A stretch of DNA of 41,293 bases from Terriglobales bacterium. Its GTDB lineage: Bacteria > Acidobacteriota > Terriglobia > Terriglobales > Acidobacteriaceae. Position numbers and translations under genes: made by a program. How positions within the stretch are numbered: position 1 is the stretch's first letter; each line of letters starts with the position of its first letter. The DNA is taken from NCBI GenBank assembly GCA_035624455.1, contig DASPRM010000056.1, forward strand, positions 1 to 41,293. The letters run 5' to 3'. Of this stretch, positions 33,026-41,213 are shown piece by piece. Below the pieces are notes generated by a model, which did not search any database, was not told the DNA's origin, and worked only from the letters and a program-made list of their open reading frames with translations.

Positions 33026-33168
33026 TCTAGAAACTATCTTGATTCCCGCTCGGCTCGAGCAGCTTCTTCGGAGATGGCCACAAGCACACAGAATCCGGCA
33101 ATGCACCAGTTGCCTCCCTTCCATTCTGCCGCTAACCTTCCGCCACACACTAGAAGCCTGGAGGCGTG

Positions 33169-33501
33169 ATGCAGATTGACCGTCTGGCAAAGCTGCTCTT
33201 GTTGCTGATTGCGATTTTTTTGGGAGTGATCGGGTTGCGTCCGGTGCTTGCTCCAGAGCCAGTGCAAGCCCAGCCGGATGGCTCGAATCTCTACATTGAG
33301 CCCGGGACCACCATGCTGCGCGCGCCCGATGGAAGCACTCAGGTGCAGGGCAAGGTTGTAATAGATCTCAGCAATGGAAAGGTGTGGGGTTATCCCACGC
33401 TGAACAGCGCTCCCTATCCGATCGACGTAACCACGTCAACTCCTCCTGTGTCGCGCCCTATTTATCTTGGCCGTTTTGATCTCGGGGCGATGCACAAATA
33501 G
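33169..33501 (+). CDS. Small exported protein, hypothetical
   Basis: A 110-residue protein with a signal peptide or anchor (about 7-36, ending VQAQ). The mature part of about 75 residues carries TQVQGKVVIDLSNGKVWGYP and ends in a segment rich in Pro, Ser and Thr. I do not recognise a domain. The ATG at 33169 sits 4-5 bases after GGAGG. It is divergent from the TetR gene with about 175 bases between. Confidence 0.65.
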   Translation: MQIDRLAKLLLLLIAIFLGVIGLRPVLAPEPVQAQPDGSNLYIEPGTTMLRAPDGSTQVQGKVVIDLSNGKVWGYPTLNSAPYPIDVTTSTPPVSRPIYLGRFDLGAMHK

Positions 33502-33618
33502 GTCAGAGAGCGCGGACAGAGTGGCTGGACAAAGTGTTTGTGAGAAGTCTGTCGTGCCCGAGGGCACTCACAATTTTGTTTCATTTTCCGCGCGGCTGAG
33601 GTTGGAGGCCATGCCATT

Positions 33619-33635
33619 CAGCCCCTCCGGGGCTG
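33619..33635. repeat. REP-like palindrome CAGCCCC-TCC-GGGGCTG
   Basis: A perfect 7-bp stem with a 3-base loop in the gap (33502-33770) between the small exported protein gene and murJ. TATCTTT follows, so it could also act as a weak terminator. Nothing else was found in the gap except the murJ promoter. Confidence 0.55.
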
Positions 33636-33760
33636 TATCTTTGACTGTCTCCAACCACCTGGACCTGGCGAGAACGAGCTTTCGCACAACCCTGGAAAAT
33701 TGCAGTAACGAAGCGGGATCATAGAAGCTGGGCCGCGTCCTGGTTAACTTGCCATGCGTG

Positions 33761-33766
33761 TAGAAT
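33761..33766 (+). promoter_or_regulatory. -10 box directly before murJ
   Basis: TAGAAT lies 4 bases before the murJ ATG, so transcription would start at or within the start codon. No ribosome site is present, in line with a leaderless mRNA. Confidence 0.4.
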
Positions 33767-33770
33767 CGCG

Positions 33771-35438
33771 ATGGCGACATTCATGGGCGTTCTCCCCGCA
33801 TCAAGTCCTGCACAGCGCAGCTTTCTGCACCGTGTTTTGCGCGCCCTGAGGCCGTCGCACGAGCACTCCGCATTTTCCGCCACCCTTCTGCTGATGACGG
33901 CGGTGATGCTGTCGCGAGTGATTGGTTATGTGCGGGAAGCATACATTGCGTGGGCATTTGGCGCGGGTCCGCAAACTGACGCCTATGTCGCCGCGTTTAC
34001 ACTTCCTGACTTTTTGAACTACATCCTGGCCGGCGGCACCGCCTCCATAACGTTCATTGCGATCTACACCCGTTTTCTGACGAAGCAGCGCGAGACCGAG
34101 GCTCAGGAAACGTTCTCCGTAATCATCACGGTCATGACCAGTGTGCTCACACTGGGAGTAGTGGTGGCAGAAATATTCGCGCCCCAGATCGAGCGGGTGA
34201 TCTTTCCGCGATTCTCGCCCGAACAAATTCGGCTCTGCGTTTTTTTGACACGGATCCTGCTGCCGGGGCAGATCTTCTTCTACGTCGGGGGCGTGGTATC
34301 GGCAGTCCTGCTTTCCCGCCGGCTGTTCCTGATCCCCGCGTTCGCACCGCTGCTCTATAACCTGTTCATCATTCTGGGGGGCGTGCTCCTGTCCGGCCGC
34401 CTGGGTATAGCTTCGTTGGCGGTGGGCGCCCTTGCTGGAAGCTTTACCGGGCCATTCCTGATCAACGCCATGGGAGCGGTACGCACCGGGATGCGGTACG
34501 TGCCGAATTTTGATACCGGCAACCCTGCGTTTCGCGAATGGGTGGGGCTATCTATTCCGCTTATGTTGGGAGTCTCCCTGGTAACTGCCGACGATTGGAT
34601 CTTGCGCTATTTCGCCTCTGGGGGAGCGGGTGACATTACTCGCCTGAACTATGCCAAGCGGCTTTTCGCAGTGCCGATGGCGGTGCTGGGGCAGGCGGCA
34701 GGTCAGGCTTCGCTTCCATTTTTCGCGCGTCTGTTTAACGAGAAACGCCTGCGGGAATTCGCAGAGACCGTCAGCGGGGCGGTGTCTCGGATTTCTGCGG
34801 CATCGTTCCTGGTTACAGCCTGGATGATGGCGACGGCTCTTCCAGTGATCGACCTGGTTTACCGCCGTGGCCGGTTTCACTTCGGGGATTCCCGCGAGAC
34901 TGCGGCCTACTTTTTCTGGTTTGCGCTCTCACTAGCCTTCTGGTCGGCGCAAGCGATCTACTCGCGCGGTTTCTACGGCGCCGGCAATACGCTCACGCCG
35001 ATGGTCGCCAGCAGCATCATCACGGTTGCGTCGCTTCCGGTGTACTGGTCGCTGTTTCATGCGCTCTCGGTTGTGGGCCTGGCGATTGCTTCCGATATCG
35101 GCATTATGGCTAACACGGTTGTGCTTGCCATTCTGCTGCACCGCCGTAGCCTGGTGCCGGCTCAACTTCTGGGTTGGAAAGAGCTGGGGAAGGCAGCGAT
35201 CACAGCGCTGTTTGCTGGAGTCGTAAGCTACAAGGTGGCGGGTGTGTTCGCGATTGATGGCAGCCGTCGAGCTGATCTGGAAGCGCTGGCGCTAGCGACG
35301 ATTACCTGGGCGGCGGCAGTCGCCGGAGGGCTTGCGATCACTCGCTCACAACTATTGCACGATCTGCGGCAACGGCGTCGAGAACCATCGGCGGAAAGCA
35401 GTGCGCCGGAGGCGCTAAGCAGCCGCGCTGAACCGTGA
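33771..35438 (+). CDS. murJ: Lipid II flippase MurJ
   Basis: A 555-residue polytopic inner-membrane protein of the MOP superfamily that flips lipid II, the peptidoglycan precursor, to the periplasmic face. Family signs are MLSRVIGYVREAYIAWAFG (with the functional Arg), DAYVAAFTLPDFLNYILAGG in helix 2, and RLNYAKRLFAVPMAVLGQA. About 14 helices can be counted. The C-terminal 30 residues are charged and rich in Ser, Glu and Arg. The first 35 residues are longer than usual, so a later start cannot be excluded. The gene converges with a tiny Cys-protein gene, only 3 bases between stops. Confidence 0.94.
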   Translation: MATFMGVLPASSPAQRSFLHRVLRALRPSHEHSAFSATLLLMTAVMLSRVIGYVREAYIAWAFGAGPQTDAYVAAFTLPDFLNYILAGGTASITFIAIYTRFLTKQRETEAQETFSVIITVMTSVLTLGVVVAEIFAPQIERVIFPRFSPEQIRLCVFLTRILLPGQIFFYVGGVVSAVLLSRRLFLIPAFAPLLYNLFIILGGVLLSGRLGIASLAVGALAGSFTGPFLINAMGAVRTGMRYVPNFDTGNPAFREWVGLSIPLMLGVSLVTADDWILRYFASGGAGDITRLNYAKRLFAVPMAVLGQAAGQASLPFFARLFNEKRLREFAETVSGAVSRISAASFLVTAWMMATALPVIDLVYRRGRFHFGDSRETAAYFFWFALSLAFWSAQAIYSRGFYGAGNTLTPMVASSIITVASLPVYWSLFHALSVVGLAIASDIGIMANTVVLAILLHRRSLVPAQLLGWKELGKAAITALFAGVVSYKVAGVFAIDGSRRADLEALALATITWAAAVAGGLAITRSQLLHDLRQRRREPSAESSAPEALSSRAEP

Positions 35439-35441
35439 GAA

Positions 35442-35642
35442 TCAGCGCAGGATGCGCATGCTTTTCCAATCGTAGGCGAACTTTTTCCCGCAATCGAGGC
35501 AGACGACATAATGAGTGGGGCGGTCGCCGACTGAGTCCCAATCACCCTCAGGCCTCTTCACCGGCTCCGCAGCGGTAAAGGGCTTGGAGACATTCCGGTG
35601 CCGGCAGGAAATGGAAAGCAGTTGCAAGACCTTTTCCAGCAT
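35442..35642 (-). CDS. Tiny Cys-containing protein, hypothetical
   Basis: A 66-residue protein. The start MLEKVLQLLSISCRHRN contains a Cys and His, and the end YVVCLDCGKKFAYDWKSM contains a CxxC pair, so the chain could form a single zinc-ribbon-like site. Function unknown. An in-frame GTG at 35750 would add 36 residues including CRCSC, but the ATG at 35642 gives the more compact protein; neither has a clear ribosome site. It lies downstream of the bactofilin gene on the same strand. Confidence 0.6.
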   Translation of the reverse strand: MLEKVLQLLSISCRHRNVSKPFTAAEPVKRPEGDWDSVGDRPTHYVVCLDCGKKFAYDWKSMRILR

Positions 35643-35776
35643 ATGCGCTCGAGCGCCGCGCAGCTCGACGCCCGGGCGCAGGGAGAGGAGAGTGCAACTG
35701 CAGCGGCAATTCAGATCAGTTGAGGCTGAGGGAAAACGAAGCGCTTCCACTCAGCCTGCCATTAAACTCTCACGTT

Positions 35777-36295
35777 CTAAACCCGGGCGGGCGTGGCGGA
35801 CGCCGTTTCCACGGCTTCTTTGGTCTCGCCGTTCACTTTCTGGCCGGGCTTGCGGATGTCGATACCACCCTTGAAGAAGGCGCCATCTTCGATGCTGATG
35901 CGCTGGGCGACTACGTCACCGGTCAGCGAGCCTTCGGTGCGGATATCCACGCGATCACTGGCAGCCAGGTTACCTTTCACCTTGCCCAGGACGACAATCT
36001 CGCGCGCGTTTATGTTGGCGTTCACGACGCCATTGCGGCCGACGGTGACGCGGTTGCCAGGAAGATTGATGGAGCCCTCGACTCGGCCGTCGATATAAAG
36101 CGACTCGGAACCGGAAACCTCACCCTTGATAACCAGCGACTTGCCAATGGTGGCCTGGTCCTGCGGGGTCACGGTGGCATTGCGTGGCGCCGCCGCGGGA
36201 GTGGGTTCAGTGTAGGCCGGCGCCGCAGGGGGCGACGTACGCGGCGGCTCAGGTGTAGAGGGGGTGGGTGTACTGGAACTCGTGGGCTTCCACAT
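35777..36295 (-). CDS. Bactofilin
   Basis: A 172-residue bactofilin (DUF583), a self-polymerising cytoskeletal protein that in other bacteria organises the cell envelope, cell shape or chromosome segregation. A disordered Pro/Thr/Ser/Ala-rich N-terminus (about 1-45) precedes the right-handed beta-helix core, marked by regular short strands such as IGKSLVIKGEVSGSESLYI, DGRVEGSIN, VTVGRNGVVNANINAREIVV and GSLTGDVVAQRISI. A short tail follows. ATG 36295 is used, with AGGAAAGGA about 10 bases upstream; TTG 36304 is an alternative. It lies between murJ and RNase R genes, and murJ also supports an envelope setting. Confidence 0.93.
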   Translation of the reverse strand: MWKPTSSSTPTPSTPEPPRTSPPAAPAYTEPTPAAAPRNATVTPQDQATIGKSLVIKGEVSGSESLYIDGRVEGSINLPGNRVTVGRNGVVNANINAREIVVLGKVKGNLAASDRVDIRTEGSLTGDVVAQRISIEDGAFFKGGIDIRKPGQKVNGETKEAVETASATPARV

Positions 36296-36304
36296 GTACT
36301 TCAA

Positions 36305-36796
36305 ATCCTTTCCTGTAGGGGATCAACGGGTAACACTCGCACTTTTCTCGCCAAAACCTGCCAGCGTCCAGCAATGACACGAACCAGCGCAAACACAGCC
36401 TGTGCAGGTCAATTCAACTCTGATAAGGCGCTGGCTGGTCTTCTTTGCCTTCGCGAATTTTTTTCGTGGCGATGTAAATATTGCTGGTGTTACCGACTTA
36501 GTTATACCCGTGTTGCGCCGTTGCCGCAAATAAGAAAGGTGTGGAAAACATCTGGAAAACCTGGGCCCTTGGGCCGAAGTACATGGCCCACGGATTCGAG
36601 AGATTCCCACTGACAGGAATTTAAAAAGACTTCCTGGCATAGGTGCTTTTGGTTGCCGGACTCTGGATTTCTTAAAATTTCTTCGTTCTCTGCCAATTCG
36701 TGAAATCCGTGGCGGTCCTGTTCCGCGCCCGGTCATTTCCGGACACAGAACAAGGGGAAGACTGCGAACCCACTCCCCATTAAAATCGAAATAGTC
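36305..36796. other. Divergent region between bactofilin and rnr
   Basis: These 490 bases hold promoters for both genes and no credible coding frame; minus-strand frames there lack family character. The part around 36440-36540 is AT-rich. I see no riboswitch or RNA gene. Confidence 0.4.
36781..36786 (+). promoter_or_regulatory. Candidate -10 box of rnr
   Basis: TAAAAT lies 10 bases before the rnr ATG at 36797. The transcript would have a leader of only a few bases and no ribosome site. Confidence 0.35.
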
Positions 36797-39373
36797 ATGC
36801 TGTCGGACAGCGCCATCCTGCGAAAAATCGAGCAACAACCCAAGCAATCCGCCGGATTCAAGCAACTGGTGCGCGAACTGGGCCTTAAGAATGAAGAACG
36901 ACGCGAGCTGGAGCATCGTTTGGAAACGATGGTCAAGCGTGGACAGTTGACCCACTCTGACGATCGCTATGCCATGCCTCGCCGGGCGGCGGCGAAGAAC
37001 CAGGCTGTGGGGCGGCTGATTATGCATCGCGATGGATATGGTTTCGTAATCCCGGAGAGCGACGAAATTCGTGGCCTTATCCAGGGTGACATCTTCGTCA
37101 GCGAGCGCGCTATGGACAACGCCATGCACGGAGATCGCGTGCTGGTGGAACTGGGAGCGATCCGCTCCGATGGTCGGGCTGAGGGGCGAATCCTGCGAGT
37201 GCTCGGACGAGCTCACCCGACCGTGGTCGGAACCTTTCACTACGGCAGCAAATACAACTACGTTCGGCCGATCGATGAAAAGATCACGCAGGACATCATC
37301 ATTCAGCGGGGCCAGGAGTACCCGCGCCCGTCAGAGGCCGAAGGTGAAGAGATGGAGTCTGACCACAGAGGCGGCCAGCCATCTCCAAGAATTCGACGGG
37401 AGACGCCACACCGTGTCCTGGGCAAGGAAGCCAGACGAACCACGGAGTGGAGCGACCTGGAGGGCGTGGTCGTGGATGTGGAGATCACCGATTGGCCCAC
37501 CCCCACGCAGAATCCGCGGGGCCGCGTGCTGGAGATTCTTGGTTATGAAGACGATTTTGGGGTGGATGTCGAGATCATCATCCGCAAGCATCATATCCCG
37601 CATCGATTTCCGACGGAGGTGCTGGAGGAAGGGCAGCAGTTTGAAAACATTCTTTCCGCCCGCGAACTGCGCCAGCGCCGCGACTACCGCAATCTTCCCA
37701 TTGTGACCATCGATGGTGAGACCGCACGCGATTTCGACGACGCGGTTACGGTTCGGCGGTGCTCGAACGGCAATTTCGAATTGCAAGTGCATATTGCAGA
37801 TGTGGCGCGGTATGTCACCGAGGGCACGGCACTGGATCGGGAGGCGAGGTTGCGAGGAACCTCTGTGTACTTTCCGGACCGCGCTGTGCCCATGTTGCCG
37901 ATGGAGCTTTCGACCGATCTCTGCAGCTTGCGGCCACAGGTCGATCGGCTGGTGCTGTCCTGCGTGATGGAGATCGATCACCAGGGAGAAATCGTCAGAT
38001 TCGTTCTCAACGAAGGCGTCATCCGTTCCGCCGAGCGCATGAGCTATACCGACGTGAACGCGATCCTGGAGGGGGATTCCATCCTGCGCCAGCGCTACGC
38101 CGGCATCGTGGACATCTTTGAGCTGATGCGCGAGCTGGCGATGATTTTGCGACGAAAGCGGGAGCGGCGAGGGTCGATCGACTTCGACTTACCCGAGCCA
38201 GTCATCGAGTTCGACGAACTCGGTCTGATGAAAGCCATCACCCGCTCAGAACGCAACATTGCTCATCGCATCATTGAAGAGTTCATGTTGTCAGCGAACG
38301 AGTGTGTCGCCTCCTACCTGGATCAAAAACAGGTTCCCAGCCTATACCGCATCCATGAAAAGCCGGATCCCAAGAAGGTGTTCGAGTTTGAGAGCCTGGC
38401 CGCGGCCTTCGGATATTCGCTGGGGGTAGGCGCATTGCCTGTACGGCGCATGGAGGTGAAGGCCGATCGGCGAGAGCGGCGCGGTACTGGCCGCAGTGCC
38501 CGCCAAGTCGAGATTCCGCAGGATGTTCGCATCACGCCGCGTATGTATCAGAAACTAGCACAGAAAATCGAGGGCAAGCCGGAGGAGCGCATCCTTTCGT
38601 ACCTGATGCTGCGCTCGCTGAAGCAGGCGCGCTACTCCGAGGAGAATGCGGGCCACTTTGCCCTGGCCGCGAGCAGCTACACACATTTCACTTCGCCCAT
38701 TCGGCGCTATCCCGATCTCATCGTGCATCGGATATTGAAGGAAGTGCTGCGTGATTCAGCGGAAGAGCACGACGGCGAGATTCCAATTGGAGCAGGCCGG
38801 CTGGTGGCTTCTCAGCCGGGATGGGAGCGCGCCGGATCAACGCCTCAGACCGTGCGGGATGCCGCGACCGATAGCCGTTCGCCCTGGTCCAAGGGATCGC
38901 CCAAGCGAGCTGATCGCGGGCATCATTCGCGCGCGCCGGGAAGTCAACAACTGCAAGGTCCAATTCCGTTGCAAGTCCTGCACGAGATCGCAGAGGAGAG
39001 CAGCGAATCCGAGCGCCGCGCCGATGACGCTGAACGTGAGCTGATGGACTGGAAGAAAGTGAAATTCATGGAGGAGCGCATTGGAGAGCACTTCGATGGT
39101 CTAATCATCAGTGTTACGAAATTCGGTTTCTTTGTGGAGTTGACCGAATTGTTCATCGAAGGACTGGTGCCGCTGGCCACGCTTACCGATGACAGATACA
39201 CGTATCACGAGAACACCAAGCAGATCATCGGCCAGCGCAACCGCAAAACCTACGCGCTGGGGCAAACTGTGCGAGTGCTGGTCGATCGAATCGATCCGGT
39301 GATGAAAAAGATCAACTTTGCGGTGGTGGAGGAGATTTCGTCACGAGCGCAGCGGCGAGGACGGCGCGCGTAG
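36797..39373 (+). CDS. rnr: Ribonuclease R
   Basis: An 858-residue 3'-to-5' exoribonuclease of the RNase II/R family that degrades structured RNA. Order: an N-terminal winged-helix-like region (about 5-60), two cold-shock domains (about 65-170 and 220-290), the RNB catalytic domain (about 300-640) and an S1 domain (about 745-830). The catalytic Asp cluster lies in TIDGETARDFDDAV (Asp306, 312, 314, 315). SYTHFTSPIRRYPDLIVHR is the second RNB signature. Two hydrophilic inserts stand out, about 175-218 and 653-722, both rich in Arg, Ser, Gly and Pro and probably disordered. The ATG at 36797 lacks a ribosome site but has a nearby -10 box. Confidence 0.95.
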   Translation: MLSDSAILRKIEQQPKQSAGFKQLVRELGLKNEERRELEHRLETMVKRGQLTHSDDRYAMPRRAAAKNQAVGRLIMHRDGYGFVIPESDEIRGLIQGDIFVSERAMDNAMHGDRVLVELGAIRSDGRAEGRILRVLGRAHPTVVGTFHYGSKYNYVRPIDEKITQDIIIQRGQEYPRPSEAEGEEMESDHRGGQPSPRIRRETPHRVLGKEARRTTEWSDLEGVVVDVEITDWPTPTQNPRGRVLEILGYEDDFGVDVEIIIRKHHIPHRFPTEVLEEGQQFENILSARELRQRRDYRNLPIVTIDGETARDFDDAVTVRRCSNGNFELQVHIADVARYVTEGTALDREARLRGTSVYFPDRAVPMLPMELSTDLCSLRPQVDRLVLSCVMEIDHQGEIVRFVLNEGVIRSAERMSYTDVNAILEGDSILRQRYAGIVDIFELMRELAMILRRKRERRGSIDFDLPEPVIEFDELGLMKAITRSERNIAHRIIEEFMLSANECVASYLDQKQVPSLYRIHEKPDPKKVFEFESLAAAFGYSLGVGALPVRRMEVKADRRERRGTGRSARQVEIPQDVRITPRMYQKLAQKIEGKPEERILSYLMLRSLKQARYSEENAGHFALAASSYTHFTSPIRRYPDLIVHRILKEVLRDSAEEHDGEIPIGAGRLVASQPGWERAGSTPQTVRDAATDSRSPWSKGSPKRADRGHHSRAPGSQQLQGPIPLQVLHEIAEESSESERRADDAERELMDWKKVKFMEERIGEHFDGLIISVTKFGFFVELTELFIEGLVPLATLTDDRYTYHENTKQIIGQRNRKTYALGQTVRVLVDRIDPVMKKINFAVVEEISSRAQRRGRRA

Positions 39374-39380
39374 AAGGCAC

Positions 39381-39415
39381 AGGTCCGGTTCCAGGCGTTA
39401 GCCGGAACCGAACCT
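39381..39415. terminator. Long hairpin between convergent genes
   Basis: AGGTCCGGTTCC (39381-39392) pairs with GGAACCGAACCT (39404-39415) with one mismatch, and GGC/GCC can pair inside around GTTA. It separates rnr and the metallophosphoesterase, 8 and 28 bases from their stops, and may act on both. No T-run follows on either strand. Confidence 0.5.
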
Positions 39416-39443
39416 GCAGAGTCGCGCAACAGCCGACTGCAAT

Positions 39444-40643
39444 CTAGACGGTGACCGAATCGAACAGGCTCACGCTGGTGGGAGTCTTGAAAGGCACGAC
39501 GAAGTACTCAAACGTCAGGTGCTTTTTGTCGGCAGTCACCCGCAGGAAGCCGGGATTATCTTCGTTATAGTTCTCGAGAGTGACGTCCTGCAGGGTAGTG
39601 GTGAAGGGAGTCTTGATAGGCTGTCCTGCTTTGCGCTGAAGCTTGTGCATCAGGGTGTCGGTGTTGGCGTAACCACCGGCGCCGGCCACCAGGTAGGGGA
39701 CGGTCTGCTTGCCCACTTTTCGTGAAAACCTCTGGTAGTTGTGCACGTGTCCGGAGAGGATCGCGTCGGGAATGCGCCTGGTTTTTTCGATGGCGCGATC
39801 GAGAGCCGAGAGGATATCGGGACAGCCGCCGTGGCTGCTATCAAGCGAAAACGGCGGATGGTGCACGGTCACCAGAAGCCAACGATCCGCGGGAGCATTT
39901 TTCATCTGATCCTCAAGCCAAGCCTGCTGTTCATTAGTACCGCGGGCATCGAGCGAGCCCTCGACATTGGAATAGAGGCCAATGATGTTGAGCAAGGGAG
40001 TTTCCAGGGTCCAATACACATAAGGCTGGGTCATGGTGTCGCGATAGGGATAATCGTGATGCGCGAAGGTGTCGCAGAAATTCTGGATGAACCCGTAGAG
40101 CGTAGGTTCGGTGTCGATGGGATCGCCCTTGCGAACACGAATGTCGCCATCGTGATTGCCGGGAATGGCGAAGATGGGAGCGGGGTAGTACTGGTAGGGC
40201 TCGTAGAACTGCCACTTGTACAGTGTGCTCTGGCCATTGAAGTAGATTACGTCTCCCAGGTCGTAAAAGAACATGGGCTTTGCGCCATCGCCGGCCTTGG
40301 TGATCTGAGCTTCCATGGCATCGGAGATGGCACGCTGCACGTCGTCGCCGTGGATGCCACCCGTGTCGCCCACAGAGTGGAAGACGAGTTGTCCTGACTG
40401 CGCGATGCGAGTGTCGGCATCGGGGAGGATGCTGACGAGTGGAAGGGTGAGATTGACGTTGTTGGTGACGGGAGGGGGCTCGAAGTAAGGATCATCCTTA
40501 GGGTCGGCGACGGGATCTCCGAAGGGACGACGCGACTTGCCGAAATTCTGTCCCTTGGGCGCGGAGCGCTGAGTCAGTATGCGTGGAGTTTGCGGAAAGA
40601 AGCTGGGCTGACGGCTGGGTTGACGGGTCTGTACGGCTGGCAT
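39444..40643 (-). CDS. Calcineurin-like metallophosphoesterase
   Basis: A 399-residue phosphoesterase with the two-metal core motifs in order: GDTGG (first Asp), DLGDVIYF, IPGNHDG, VTVHHPPFS and SGHVHNYQRF. These match the calcineurin-like/purple acid phosphatase fold. Residues 1-60 are rich in Pro, Gln and Arg and show no signal peptide, so the enzyme is probably cytoplasmic or exported by an unusual route. Substrate unknown. The ATG at 40643 follows GAGG by 5 bases; an in-frame GTG at 40649 is less likely. Confidence 0.88.
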   Translation of the reverse strand: MPAVQTRQPSRQPSFFPQTPRILTQRSAPKGQNFGKSRRPFGDPVADPKDDPYFEPPPVTNNVNLTLPLVSILPDADTRIAQSGQLVFHSVGDTGGIHGDDVQRAISDAMEAQITKAGDGAKPMFFYDLGDVIYFNGQSTLYKWQFYEPYQYYPAPIFAIPGNHDGDIRVRKGDPIDTEPTLYGFIQNFCDTFAHHDYPYRDTMTQPYVYWTLETPLLNIIGLYSNVEGSLDARGTNEQQAWLEDQMKNAPADRWLLVTVHHPPFSLDSSHGGCPDILSALDRAIEKTRRIPDAILSGHVHNYQRFSRKVGKQTVPYLVAGAGGYANTDTLMHKLQRKAGQPIKTPFTTTLQDVTLENYNEDNPGFLRVTADKKHLTFEYFVVPFKTPTSVSLFDSVTV

Positions 40644-40862
40644 ATTCACCTCGTGAATAGAGATTCAATAGGCCATAGGTATAGGAAGATTCACCGAATT
40701 TTCAGATTTGGCGGCGTGACCCGGAGTGTCATGATTTGGAATCCGGGACTGAAAAAGCGCCAGCCTATCCACCCCGAAGGAACTTGAACATTGTCGCCGA
40801 AAAGCTGCTGCCTTGCTGCTTTTTCGCGTTGGCTTCACGAATTAAGGAACGAGGTGGAGAAA

Positions 40863-40910
40863 ATGAAATCCGCTACAATTGCGTTATGCCGATTTCCAGC
40901 GAAGATGTAA
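40863..40910 (+). CDS. Possible 15-codon leader ORF
   Basis: ATG at 40863 follows a good ribosome site (GAGGTGGAG) and opens a 15-codon frame that stops at 40910, inside the DUF59 gene in another frame. It could couple translation to the downstream gene, whose own ATG lacks a ribosome site. If transcription begins at the TACAAT box (40874) the frame is not transcribed in full, so the two readings exclude each other. Confidence 0.2.
   Translation: MKSATIALCRFPAKM
40874..40879 (+). promoter_or_regulatory. Candidate -10 box before the DUF59 gene
   Basis: TACAAT lies 6 bases before the ATG at 40886, which would place the transcription start at the first base of the gene. No strong -35 hexamer is visible. 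Confidence 0.35.
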
Positions 40911-41197
40911 TGGACAAGCTGCGCAATTGCTATGATCCGGAGATCCCTCTGAACGTGGTAGATCTGGGATTGATTTATGGTGTGCAAGTAGAGAACGAAG
41001 GCGACGTAGTAGTGGAGATGACCCTCACCGCGCAGGGCTGCCCATCGCACGCCGAAATCAGCCGCGACATCCGCCAGACGCTGCTCAGTATGCCCGGTGT
41101 GAACACCTGTAAAGTCAATGTGGTCTGGGATCCGCCGTGGACGCCACAGCGCATCAGCCCGGAAGGCCGCCAAAAGCTGGGAATTGAAGACGAATAG
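40886..41197 (+). CDS. DUF59/MIP18-family Fe-S assembly protein (SufT-like)
   Basis: A 103-residue single-domain protein of the MIP18/PaaD (DUF59) family. It has the typical LRNCYDPEIPLNVVDLGLIY start, MTLTAQGCPSHAEI with the conserved Cys, and VNVVWDPPWTPQRIS near the end. Relatives such as SufT help iron-sulfur cluster maturation; PaaD acts in phenylacetate oxygenase assembly, but no such genes are here. The frame is open upstream of 40886, but that sequence is not family-like. A further gene may begin 16 bases after its stop. Confidence 0.9.
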   Translation: MPISSEDVMDKLRNCYDPEIPLNVVDLGLIYGVQVENEGDVVVEMTLTAQGCPSHAEISRDIRQTLLSMPGVNTCKVNVVWDPPWTPQRISPEGRQKLGIEDE

Positions 41198-41213
41198 GCT
41201 CATCGAAAAGCCG

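Noticed and set aside
33467-33724. An 85-codon frame between the small exported protein gene and murJ
   Set aside because: It runs through a REP-like palindrome and has no protein-like composition.
36323-37240. A 305-codon minus-strand frame over the rnr 5' end
   Set aside because: It is antisense to the clearly real RNase R gene and lacks domain features.
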